A stretch of DNA of 64,000 nt from Akkermansiaceae bacterium (lineage in GTDB: Bacteria; Verrucomicrobiota; Verrucomicrobiia; Verrucomicrobiales; Akkermansiaceae), in assembly GCA_905182405.1 (NCBI GenBank), contig CAJJBQ010000001.1, positions 124,001 to 188,000 on the forward strand. The letters run 5' to 3'. This document shows, one piece after another, positions 15,281 through 23,797 of the stretch. The position numbers were made by a program, and so were the translations under genes. The stretch's first letter is position 1. Each line of letters begins with the position of its first letter. The notes beneath the pieces are model-generated. The model saw nothing but the letters and a program-made list of their open reading frames with translations. It searched no databases and was not told the DNA's origin.

Positions 15281-17896
15281 GGGCATTTGGAAGCGGAACT
15301 CGAGATCGGTGCTGCCGCTTTTAAAATTGGGCTCGATCCAGGAATCGACGGCGTAGTCTTTACCAAAGAAATCTACTACAGCGAAATTGGCATTATCCCA
15401 GAAAGGAACCGCTCCGGTTCTCTTTTGAATGGCACCATCGCTGTGATGGAGCCAGTCCGACTTGGTAAGGAAGCTGGTGGTGCTTCCAGTGCTATCAAGC
15501 ATCCGGCTTGCGGTTTCGCTGTCGAGACGGAGCTTGAGGTTATGGTTGGAGAAGAGATCGGCTCGCTCTCCTTGAAAGACTTCAAAGGTGACGGGGCGGT
15601 TGACGAGAGCGGGATCTTTGGAGCCAGAGGATTCGATCTCAGGGACTCTTCGTACTTGTTTGATGACGAAGGATCGGTCGGTGAGTTTCTTAAATTCAAA
15701 CTCGAGGGTGAAGCGATCAATGCCGGTGGCCCTTTGGTAGGACCGGGCGACGTCGAGAGCTTTTGAATTGAGAGCGCCGTAGTCGTCCTGCCAGGCCATG
15801 ATGGAAAATTGACCAAGCGGAAGAAGGCTGGAGCGTTCCTGGAAGAAGTTACTGCAGTTGGTGACCGAATTTGTCTTGTAGCAATTTGATTCCACCAGCT
15901 CGGGGATGCTGTTACCATCGGGGTTGGTAACTGAGTTAGCGCCAAGTTGGGTGACGATTTCGCTGAAAAGGAAAACGCTGTTTCCCGAGGGTTGGAATCT
16001 TCCGGTAATAACTCCGTTGGCGGCTTCGATTTCATCGGGAAAGGAGTGGTGAGCGAGGACGGCCATGCCTACTTGCTCTTCGTCGACCCCGCGTCGGAGT
16101 CGCTCGAGATAAGCATTGAGATTGTAGAAGCTGGCGTAGACTTTTCGCAAGGCGCGGAAGACACCGCGTTCGTTTACCTTGCTGGAATCGCAGTGGGAGG
16201 GGCCTTCGTCGTCGCCATCGAGATCATCCTGGAGGCAGCCGCTGTAGCTGTCGTAAAGACCCGCACCGATGAATTGGTCCGAGTCTTCGACATTGGTGGA
16301 GCTGCGGAAGCGGAGTTTTTTGAAGGGGTCGAATCCGGCTGATTGAAGGGAAGCGATGATGGAGTTTTTTTGCCCTGCGGAAAAATCGGCATCGTCTTTG
16401 ATAAGGTCGCGGATGGCTTTGAGATCGGCGTCGAGCGCGGCAATGTTGGGGGGCCAAATATGGGAGGAAAGGCGGTTCGCGATCAGGTTTTCGAGGGAGG
16501 CTCCATCGATGGTTTGAGCGAGGTAGCTGTCCCAAAGATCAAAGGTGAAGGCGGTGGCTGCGGGAGAGATATCTGGGATGACTTGGCTAAGGAGGCTGAA
16601 GTTGGCGGCCTTACCTCCTATATAACGGGTATCGGAAAGTACAGCGGAAGCGACATCCATGGTGAAGGCGCCGAGGTTTTCGCGCGGAGTGAGCTCAAGA
16701 GGTGGAGTGCTTTTAAAGTCAAGAATGGCAGAGCGATAGTCGCGGCTGACATCTTTCGCCTCGAACACATCGACCTTACATTCGCCGGGATACTGTGAGG
16801 CTCCGCGGAGAACGACCTCTTGCCCGTCGAGAGCGAGGGCGGCAGCGACATTTGCTTGATCCGATAGGTAAACAAAGGGAACGCCATAGGAGCGGGCGAG
16901 AATCGCAACATGTGAATTGGGAGTCCCCGGGGCGGTGGAGATAATGCCGGCGACGAATGGGACTTCGGCAGGGACTCCATCGGTGATGAGAATGTCGGTG
17001 GAGAGGAGGGCGCCGGTGCGGAAGGCTTCCTTGATCTCGGCGCCGGGAACGAAGACCAACCGCCCGAGGGCCCAGCCAGATGAATAGCAGGCATCGGAGT
17101 TTTGCCAGCGGGCGATGGAACCGAGAGCAATGTTATTGCGTTGGAAGTATTCGGCATCTTCACGGGCGCTTTCGGCTTGCTCAAAGGTGGGAAAATAGAA
17201 ACCAGACCAATCATCGGGTCGTGCGACAGCGGCATTGGCGAGTTGGTAGAGATAGCGCAGCATCTCAGGTGGGTAGGAATCTTGGCCGACGAATTCGAAG
17301 GCGAACTCCTTGTGGGCGGGGGCGAAAAGAAGGGCTCCTAAAACGACCTCTTGCTCCGGAGGGTAGAGAGAAGCGGCGTTGAAATCATCGAAGGAGATTC
17401 CAGAGAAAGGATCGAGACGGTCATTGGCAAAGTTGAAGTGGAATTGATATTTGCTGCCGTCCTGGAAGTAGGCGGTGGGAGCATTATCCAGGAGGATGGA
17501 GAATTTGATCCAGCGAATCTCGGTCTGGCCGAAGGCGGTGAGAACGGGAGCGGAGCGGAAGGGGTCCTCGGGAAGGGTGACGGTGTTCTTCCAAGATGAG
17601 TGCGATGTGATCGGAACGAGAGGGTTTTGAGTGGCGCGATAAAAACCCCGGGTTCGATCGAGGGAATCGCTGTCCACAAACTGCCACGGCAAAGTTTGGG
17701 TCCCGGCAATGGGAAACCAGGTTTGGGTGTCGTGGCTCAATTGAAGGTGGTAATTCGTCCCTGCGGCTGGAGTGCCCGTAATTTCCAATGTCTTGTTCCC
17801 TGTAACCGCTTCTTCTTTGATTTCCAATGTTAACGACTGGGCGCAAAGAGTCACGCTACTGAGCGCGGAGAGGAACAGGGAGAAAATCTTCATCAT
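15236..17896 (-). CDS. Exported PEP-synthase/PPDK-like protein (N-terminal part of a split gene)
   Basis: Seen: signal peptide (IFSLFLSALSSVTLCAQ) after ATG at 17896, so the protein is exported. Order: an N-terminal module of about 330 residues; a PEP-utiliser mobile domain with PGTPNSHVAILARSYGVPFV, containing the His that is phosphorylated in PEP synthase and PPDK; then an ATP-grasp-like pyruvate/PEP-binding domain with GGKAANFSLL and LRFRSSTNVEDSDQF. In known enzymes the ATP-grasp domain precedes the mobile domain and works in the cytoplasm with ATP. Here the order is reversed and the location is outside, so a catalytic role is doubtful. The reading frame is lost near 15280. The frame is open upstream to 17986, but that start would bury the signal peptide. 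Confidence 0.7.
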   Translation of the reverse strand: MMKIFSLFLSALSSVTLCAQSLTLEIKEEAVTGNKTLEITGTPAAGTNYHLQLSHDTQTWFPIAGTQTLPWQFVDSDSLDRTRGFYRATQNPLVPITSHSSWKNTVTLPEDPFRSAPVLTAFGQTEIRWIKFSILLDNAPTAYFQDGSKYQFHFNFANDRLDPFSGISFDDFNAASLYPPEQEVVLGALLFAPAHKEFAFEFVGQDSYPPEMLRYLYQLANAAVARPDDWSGFYFPTFEQAESAREDAEYFQRNNIALGSIARWQNSDACYSSGWALGRLVFVPGAEIKEAFRTGALLSTDILITDGVPAEVPFVAGIISTAPGTPNSHVAILARSYGVPFVYLSDQANVAAALALDGQEVVLRGASQYPGECKVDVFEAKDVSRDYRSAILDFKSTPPLELTPRENLGAFTMDVASAVLSDTRYIGGKAANFSLLSQVIPDISPAATAFTFDLWDSYLAQTIDGASLENLIANRLSSHIWPPNIAALDADLKAIRDLIKDDADFSAGQKNSIIASLQSAGFDPFKKLRFRSSTNVEDSDQFIGAGLYDSYSGCLQDDLDGDDEGPSHCDSSKVNERGVFRALRKVYASFYNLNAYLERLRRGVDEEQVGMAVLAHHSFPDEIEAANGVITGRFQPSGNSVFLFSEIVTQLGANSVTNPDGNSIPELVESNCYKTNSVTNCSNFFQERSSLLPLGQFSIMAWQDDYGALNSKALDVARSYQRATGIDRFTLEFEFKKLTDRSFVIKQVRRVPEIESSGSKDPALVNRPVTFEVFQGERADLFSNHNLKLRLDSETASRMLDSTGSTTSFLTKSDWLHHSDGAIQKRTGAVPFWDNANFAVVDFFGKDYAVDSWIEPNFKSGSTDLEFRFQMPFCKRTYDTTHSHLG

Positions 17897-18008
17897 CGAT
17901 CTAAGGAAAGGCTGTTCTACTTGCGGAGTCAATTGTTGAGAAGCGATTGATTCAAGTCCCGGAAGAAAGAAAAGGAAGTTCTCCACTCATTGTCCCGTAT
18001 CAAGGCTG

Positions 18009-20015
18009 ATGAAACGTTCATGGCTTCTTCTTTTCGGTCTCTGCGCCTCTCCCGCCCTTGCCGATCCTCCACCTGTCAATCCAAACATTGGTCACAACCA
18101 TCACCTTCATCGTCACGGTGAGAAGCACGAAACCGTTGAAGCCACCCCGGACCGATTCGACACCTCGCGCAAGAGCAAGGTGAAGCTCCCTCTTCCCAAC
18201 GAGAAGGACGCCTTTAGCTTTATCGTCTACGGCGATCGCACCGGAGGCCCCGACGACGGAGTCGCTATCCTCGCCGATGCCGTGCGCGACACCAATCTTT
18301 TGGAACCCGACTTCGTCATGACCGTCGGCGACCTCATCAATGGTTACAGCAACGAGGACGTCTGGATGACGCAGATGAAGGAATACAAGTCCATCATGAA
18401 CGAACTCGCCTGCCCTTGGTTCCCGGTAGCCGGAAACCACGACATCTACTGGCGGGGTCCGGACAAATCGAAGAAGCCCGAAGGAGAGATGGAAACGTCC
18501 TATGAGATGCACTTCGGACCGCTTTGGTATGCCTTCGAGCATAAAAACTCCTGGTTCATCGTCCTCTATTCCGACGAGGGTGACCCCAAGACCGGAGAAC
18601 GAACCTTCGGTAAACCAGCGGCTCAAAAAATGAGCCCCGAGCAATTCACCTGGCTCGATGGCATGCTCAAAAAAGCGAAGGATGCCGAGCACGTCTTCCT
18701 CTTTATCCACCATCCCCGCTGGCTCGGACGCGGCTATGGCGACGACTGGGAGCGCGTCCATAAACGCCTCAAGGATGCGGGCAACGTCTCCGCCGTCTTC
18801 GCCGGACACATCCACACCATGCGCTACGATGGCCCGCGCGATGGGATCGAATATGTCACTCTCGCTACCACCGGTGGTAATCAGTCCGGAGCCATTCCGC
18901 AAGCCGGCTACCTCCACCACTACGATATCGTCACTGTCAGAAATGGTCGCATTGCCCTCGCCGCGGTGCCCGTGGGTGAGGTCCTTGACGTTCGGGAAAT
19001 CACCGGTGATCTCATCGCGCAAGTCAACAAAGTCAAATCATCGCCCGTGAAGATCACTCCGCCTCTCCCTCTCAAGAACGATCAGGGCGGACAGCATGAA
19101 ATCACGATGACCCTTACCAATCCCAGCGACCGCTCCATCACCGCGGTCCTCTCCCATGGCACCAAAGGATCGGCCTTTGACTGCCAACCAGATCACCACC
19201 ACGCCACCATTAAGGCCGGAGAATCAAAGGACTTCACCTTCACTCTTTCGTGGAACGCCTCCCTTACCACGGGATCCTTCGCCACTCCCGCGTTTCATCT
19301 CGACACCGAGTATCTCGCCAAGGGCTTCGCATACGAAATCCCCCGCCGCTCCGTCCCCGTCCCGCTCGACTTCCAACTCGACCGAAACAAATCCCTTCCC
19401 AATGGAGCTGCGCGCTTCAACGGCAAGAACCAGGCTCTTTCCATCCCCTCAAAGCGATTTAAGGTCACTAAGAATGTCACCCTCGAGTGCCGTTTCAAAG
19501 CCGACACCTTCGCTGGTCGTACCGGCCTCGTGACCAAAACCGAAGGCTCTGGCTACGGCATCTTCATCAGTGAAGGACGCCCGGAATTCATCATCAATCT
19601 TGATGGAAAATACCTCGCCGTCGCCGCTTCATCCCCACTTCTGAAAACCGACACATGGCACACCCTTGCAGGAGTCTACGATGGCAAGGAGGCCCGCCTC
19701 TATCTTGATGGTAAACTTCTCGCCACCGAGGCCCGACAAGGAAAACTCAAGGACAACCGCCTTCCCCTCATCGTAGGTGCCGACGTGAACGGCAAAGGTC
19801 AGGCCGTCGACCACTTCACCGGACAAATCGATTGGGTCCGCCTTTCTCCGAAGGCCCTCTATTCAGGCCCCGAAGTCACCCCCCTGAAGGAAATGAAAGA
19901 CGCCCTCATTGATCTCCCGCTCAACGAAAGCATCGGCCCCTGGCATCCCGATTCCTCCCCCTCCAAGGCCCACGCCATGGCGACCGGCGGTGTAATCATC
20001 GAAACCATCCAGTAA
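18009..20015 (+). CDS. Secreted calcineurin-like phosphoesterase with a C-terminal LamG domain
   Basis: 668 residues with signal peptide (1-18). The metallophosphoesterase core has all five blocks: IVYGDRTGG, VMTVGDLING, PVAGNHDIYW, LFIHHPRW and FAGHIHTMR, giving the Asp, Asn and His ligands of a two-metal site. A middle region of about 150 residues is probably a beta-sandwich. Residues about 480-668 form a LamG/concanavalin-like domain (GVYDGKEARLYLDGKL) typical of carbohydrate or surface binding. A His-rich patch (NIGHNHHLHRHGEKHE) follows the signal peptide and may bind metal. The next gene, a sulfatase, starts 28 bases after the stop, so the two are probably one operon acting on the same polymer. 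Substrate unknown. Confidence 0.85.
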   Translation: MKRSWLLLFGLCASPALADPPPVNPNIGHNHHLHRHGEKHETVEATPDRFDTSRKSKVKLPLPNEKDAFSFIVYGDRTGGPDDGVAILADAVRDTNLLEPDFVMTVGDLINGYSNEDVWMTQMKEYKSIMNELACPWFPVAGNHDIYWRGPDKSKKPEGEMETSYEMHFGPLWYAFEHKNSWFIVLYSDEGDPKTGERTFGKPAAQKMSPEQFTWLDGMLKKAKDAEHVFLFIHHPRWLGRGYGDDWERVHKRLKDAGNVSAVFAGHIHTMRYDGPRDGIEYVTLATTGGNQSGAIPQAGYLHHYDIVTVRNGRIALAAVPVGEVLDVREITGDLIAQVNKVKSSPVKITPPLPLKNDQGGQHEITMTLTNPSDRSITAVLSHGTKGSAFDCQPDHHHATIKAGESKDFTFTLSWNASLTTGSFATPAFHLDTEYLAKGFAYEIPRRSVPVPLDFQLDRNKSLPNGAARFNGKNQALSIPSKRFKVTKNVTLECRFKADTFAGRTGLVTKTEGSGYGIFISEGRPEFIINLDGKYLAVAASSPLLKTDTWHTLAGVYDGKEARLYLDGKLLATEARQGKLKDNRLPLIVGADVNGKGQAVDHFTGQIDWVRLSPKALYSGPEVTPLKEMKDALIDLPLNESIGPWHPDSSPSKAHAMATGGVIIETIQ

Positions 20016-20043
20016 CGATCCTCCGCTGCGATTGATCACTTTT

Positions 20044-21483
20044 ATGAAACCTTCGACTTCTCTCATTCCAGTCATCGCCTTGCTGCTCACCTACCTCGGC
20101 ACGGCAAAAGAAAAGATAAACGTCCTTTTTATCATTTCCGATGACCTCACCGCCACCGCGCTTTCATGCTATGGCAACGAAGTCTGTAAGACACCGAACA
20201 TCGACCGCCTCGCGACCCAAGGAACCCGTTTCACGAAAGCCTATTGCCAGGGAACTTACTGCGGCCCCTCGCGAGCCTCCTTCATGAGCGGCTACTATCC
20301 TCACGCCATCAAAATGCTCGGCTACGGATCTCCCCGGCCCGCCATTGGCGAGCGCGCCACCTGGGCCCAACATTTCAAAAACTCAGGATACTACACCGCC
20401 CGCGTTTCCAAAATCTTCCACATGGGCGTTCCCATTGGCATCGAAAAAGGAACCGACGGTGCCGACGATCCCATCTCGTGGACCGAGCGCTTCAACTCCC
20501 AGGGCCCCGAGTGGCGGGCTCCCGGTGACGGTGAAACATTGGAAAGTAATCACGACGGAAGGAAGCCCGGCCCGGTCGGAGGCAACACCTTTGTGGTCGT
20601 CGAAGCCGACGGCGGTGACCTTGTCCACTCAGACGGTAAGACCGCTGCGAAAGCGGTCGAGCTTATTGAGAAACACGAGAACAGCGAAAAGCCCTTCTTT
20701 CTTGGAGTGGGATTTGTCCGCCCTCACGTCCCCTTCGTCGCCCCCCGCAAGGACTACAAAGACTTCCTTCCCTACGACACCATGAAACTCCCGGAAAAAG
20801 TGAAGGGCGATTGGGATGACATTCCCAAGATGGGCATCAACTACAAGACGAGTAAGAACATGAAGATGGATGTGCGTCGCCAAAAGAAAGCGGTGGGTGG
20901 CTACTACGCTTCGGTCGTCTACATGGACCGCATGGTCGGACAGGTGCTCGACGCCCTCACCAAGGCCGGCCTCGACGACAACACCATCGTCATCTTCACC
21001 AGCGACCACGGCTATCACCTCGGTGAGCACGATTTCTGGGCCAAGGTCAGCCTCCACGATGAATCGGCCGCCGTTCCGTTGATCGTGCGCATCCCCGGAA
21101 AAAAGCCCGCGATCTGCCACTCGCTCGTCGAACTTCTCGACCTCTATCCCACGCTCTCAAACCTCTGCGGCCTCGAAATTCCCGACCGCCTTCAGGGGAA
21201 AAATATCTCATCAGTCTTTGACAATCCCAAACACGAAGTCCGCGATGCCGCCTTTAGTGTGAACGGAAAAGGCTTCCTCCTCCGCGAGCACAACTGGGCC
21301 TACATTCAATACGGCAACACAGGCAATAAGGGAGAGGAACTCTTCGATATGAAGAAGGACCCGAAGCAATACACCAACCTCGCCAGCGATCCCAAACACG
21401 CCAAAACTGTCACACGCTTCCAGCAAAAGATGAAAGCCAAACTGAACGAGGTTCGCACCAATGATCTTGGGCTTAAGTACTAG
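20044..21483 (+). CDS. Secreted sulfatase, iduronate-2-sulfatase-like
   Basis: 479 residues from ATG at 20044, chosen because the signal peptide (STSLIPVIALLLTYLG) begins there; the frame is open to 20032. Seen: FIISDDLTATALSCYGN with the paired metal Asp residues; canonical active site CGPSR at Cys73; GVGFVRPHVPFVAPRKDY, which resembles iduronate-2-sulfatases; TSDHGYHLGEHDFWAKVSLH with Asp, His and Lys of the active site; and a C-terminal ELFDMKKDPKQYTNLA. By family it cleaves 2-O-sulfate from uronic acids. Follows the phosphoesterase by 28 bases. Confidence 0.9.
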   Translation: MKPSTSLIPVIALLLTYLGTAKEKINVLFIISDDLTATALSCYGNEVCKTPNIDRLATQGTRFTKAYCQGTYCGPSRASFMSGYYPHAIKMLGYGSPRPAIGERATWAQHFKNSGYYTARVSKIFHMGVPIGIEKGTDGADDPISWTERFNSQGPEWRAPGDGETLESNHDGRKPGPVGGNTFVVVEADGGDLVHSDGKTAAKAVELIEKHENSEKPFFLGVGFVRPHVPFVAPRKDYKDFLPYDTMKLPEKVKGDWDDIPKMGINYKTSKNMKMDVRRQKKAVGGYYASVVYMDRMVGQVLDALTKAGLDDNTIVIFTSDHGYHLGEHDFWAKVSLHDESAAVPLIVRIPGKKPAICHSLVELLDLYPTLSNLCGLEIPDRLQGKNISSVFDNPKHEVRDAAFSVNGKGFLLREHNWAYIQYGNTGNKGEELFDMKKDPKQYTNLASDPKHAKTVTRFQQKMKAKLNEVRTNDLGLKY

Positions 21484-21526
21484 ACCGACCGCCTTCGAGA
21501 GCTCCCGTCATCTCCTGTAAAGAAGG

Positions 21527-21904
21527 CTACCTAAGCCCGTGCTTTTTCCGATAAACAACCACTTTTTCGTTCACTGCTTTGCGGAAGGCAGCCCACTTTG
21601 CAGAAGTTTGTTCCCTACGATCAGGCGGACGCAATTCGAATCCAAGCCACTGGCAATAGTGGATATGGATAAAATTTCTCGCCTCTAGTTTTTCATGCGG
21701 GAAGCCCGCTCCCGGGCCATCGAACTTCTTGCTCGTTGAGTTATCACGAACCTTCTTGTCATTGGCGCGACGATCCAGGATCTCGAAAAAAATTGGGTGA
21801 CCTCCCTGGGCATCCGCAGGTGGCTTGAGATTGGCGATTAACTCCATTCTCATGCCAAGCAGAGCACGCTTGAGGTAATTCTCCGTCGCTTTCCAAATTT
21901 CCAT
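21527..21904 (-). CDS. Hypothetical protein, 125 residues
   Basis: No family recognised. From ATG at 21904 the protein is soluble, rich in Arg, Lys and aromatic residues, with HYCQWLGFELRPPDRRE near the middle and a basic C-terminus (VVVYRKKHGLR). No signal peptide or membrane segment. Codon use looks like its neighbours, and no competing frame on the other strand is better. It is convergent with the upstream sulfatase. Confidence 0.5.
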   Translation of the reverse strand: MEIWKATENYLKRALLGMRMELIANLKPPADAQGGHPIFFEILDRRANDKKVRDNSTSKKFDGPGAGFPHEKLEARNFIHIHYCQWLGFELRPPDRREQTSAKWAAFRKAVNEKVVVYRKKHGLR

Positions 21905-22047
21905 ATTGGTTGATGTAGAAACGAATCTGCCGATTGGACAAATCAAAAGAATTCAGAGGATTTGCCCGTAGTTGTTAGAACAACTGGCGGCGAAAGCGAC
22001 TTCATCCTTCCCAAAGTTCCCCCATCCAGTATGCCACTTTCATCCCA

Positions 22048-23580
22048 ATGAAACTCTTTGCCCTTTTGTCATTTTTGGCGGCTACCTTCGTCCACGCCAG
22101 ACAGCCAAACATCGTTTTCCTCTTCTCCGACGACCATGCGCTCCGGTCGATCTCAGCCTATGGCGGGGACTTGGCCAAGATCGCTCCCACTCCGAACATC
22201 GACCGCCTTGCGGCCAGCGGCGCCATTTTTAAGAATTCGTTCTGTGGCAATTCCATCTGCGGTCCTTCCCGGGCCACCATCCTCACGGGGAAACACAGCC
22301 ATAAAAACGGCTTCCTTCGCAACTCAGGCAAGGGTCTCGACCAATCCCAATGGACGGTCCCCAAAGCACTGCAGGGAACAGGCTACAACACCGCGGTGTT
22401 TGGAAAATGGCATCTCATTTCTGATCCGGTAGGGTTCGACCACTGGGAAATTCTCCCCGGACAGGGCAGCTACTACAATCCCGTCTTCCTTCAGATGGAC
22501 GGCAGCAAAAAGAAGTTCCCCGGCTACTGCACCGACATCACCACCGACAAGGCCATCAAGTGGCTCGACGATCGCGATCCGGAAAAACCCTTCTTCCTCA
22601 TGTGCCAGCACAAGGCACCCCACCGGACCTTTGCGCCCGCCTTACGCCACCTTAAGTCATTCGACGGCGTCACCATTCCCGAGCCTCCCTCGCTCTTCGA
22701 TGACTACTCGAATCGCAGCAAATCTCTTTCCGAAAACGAAATGGAAATCGACCGCCACTTCCACTGGACCTACGACGCGAAAGTCCGAAAAAACGAGCGC
22801 AAAGGCATCGAACTCCCCGGTCCTGATCGCTATGGCATGGCCGAATATGGTCGCATGAATCCGGGCCAGAAGAAGGAATGGGACGCCCACTTTGTACCCG
22901 AAAATCAAGCATTCTTGAAAAAGGTCGGCTCCATGAGCCACAAGGAGATCGTGCAGTGGAAATACCAACGCTATATGAAAAACTACCTCGGTACCGTGAA
23001 AGCGGTCGATGACAGCGTGGGCAAGATGTTGGACTACCTCGACAAAAACGGCCTGACCGAAAACACCATCGTGATCTACGCCTCCGACCAAGGATTCTAC
23101 CTCGGCGAGCACGGCTGGTATGACAAGCGCTGGATGTTTGAAGAGTCCTTCAAGATGCCCTTCGTCATTCGCTGGCCCGGAGTCACCAAAGCCGGTTCAC
23201 GGCCTCAGGAGATGATTCAAAATATCGACTATGCCCCCACTTTCCTCGAAGCTGCCGGATTAAAAATTCCTGCGGAGATCCAGGGAAAATCCATCGTTCC
23301 CACTCTCAAGGGTGAGTCCAAGGACTGGCGCAAATCACTCTATTATTCCTACTATGAAAAAGGGGAACACAACGTCCCGCAGCACTTCGGCGTTCGCACC
23401 GAAACGCACAAACTATTCTTCCTCCCCGGAAGCGACGAATGGCAAATGTTCGACCTCGTCAACGACCCTCAAGAAATGAAAAGCGTCTACGGCCAGCCCG
23501 AATACGCCGAGGTGCAGAAAGAACTCACAAAGGAGTTCCACCGGCTACGCACCCACTACGAGGCTCCGCCATTTAAATAA
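22048..23580 (+). CDS. Secreted sulfatase, N-acetylglucosamine-6-sulfatase/arylsulfatase type
   Basis: 510 residues with a signal peptide (about 1-18). Seen: FSDDHALRSISAYGG; canonical CGPSR active site at Cys71 followed by ATILTGKHSHKNG; FGKWHL with the conserved Lys and His; MCQHKAPHRTF; and YASDQGFYLGEHGWYDKRWMFEES holding the second metal Asp and the catalytic Lys/His group, here DQG instead of DHG as in several Bacteroidetes/PVC sulfatases. C-terminal FDLVNDPQEMKSVY. Probably acts on a sulfated polysaccharide after export. It is single-gene; the downstream neighbours run on the opposite strand. Confidence 0.9.
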   Translation: MKLFALLSFLAATFVHARQPNIVFLFSDDHALRSISAYGGDLAKIAPTPNIDRLAASGAIFKNSFCGNSICGPSRATILTGKHSHKNGFLRNSGKGLDQSQWTVPKALQGTGYNTAVFGKWHLISDPVGFDHWEILPGQGSYYNPVFLQMDGSKKKFPGYCTDITTDKAIKWLDDRDPEKPFFLMCQHKAPHRTFAPALRHLKSFDGVTIPEPPSLFDDYSNRSKSLSENEMEIDRHFHWTYDAKVRKNERKGIELPGPDRYGMAEYGRMNPGQKKEWDAHFVPENQAFLKKVGSMSHKEIVQWKYQRYMKNYLGTVKAVDDSVGKMLDYLDKNGLTENTIVIYASDQGFYLGEHGWYDKRWMFEESFKMPFVIRWPGVTKAGSRPQEMIQNIDYAPTFLEAAGLKIPAEIQGKSIVPTLKGESKDWRKSLYYSYYEKGEHNVPQHFGVRTETHKLFFLPGSDEWQMFDLVNDPQEMKSVYGQPEYAEVQKELTKEFHRLRTHYEAPPFK

Positions 23581-23587
23581 GCTACTC

Positions 23588-23797
23588 GATTTTCCGAGGC
23601 TCTTGTGGTCGCGGTTCAACTTACCGCAGACCAGTTCACAGAGGTCAAAGACGAGGAGGCCTTCGACCCGGTAGTAGGCGCGGAACCCTTTCAATTTCCT
23701 TTCGAACAAGCCTGCCTCCCTCATCATTTTGAACTCTTTGAGACGGTGGCCTGACCTTGGCCCGTAATTTCCACAAGATCCCCGACAGGCTGTTCCT
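23588..23797 (-). pseudogene. Relic of an ArsR-family regulator
   Basis: Seen in two frames: VGDLVEITGQGQATVSK (helices leading into the DNA-binding turn), then after a small deletion HRLKEFKMMREAGLFERK and LKGFRAYYRVEGLLVFDLCELV, the recognition helix, wing and dimer helix of ArsR regulators. The first 25 or so residues are absent: the relic begins at the stop codon of the upstream dehydrogenase gene. It has no start, one frameshift and a truncated N-terminus, so it is dead. Confidence 0.55.

Noticed and set aside
15236..15300. Programmed ribosomal frameshift in the PPDK-like gene
   Set aside because: The join CCCTTCTGTAAACG has no slippery heptamer or downstream structure that stands out; a mutation or read error is simpler.
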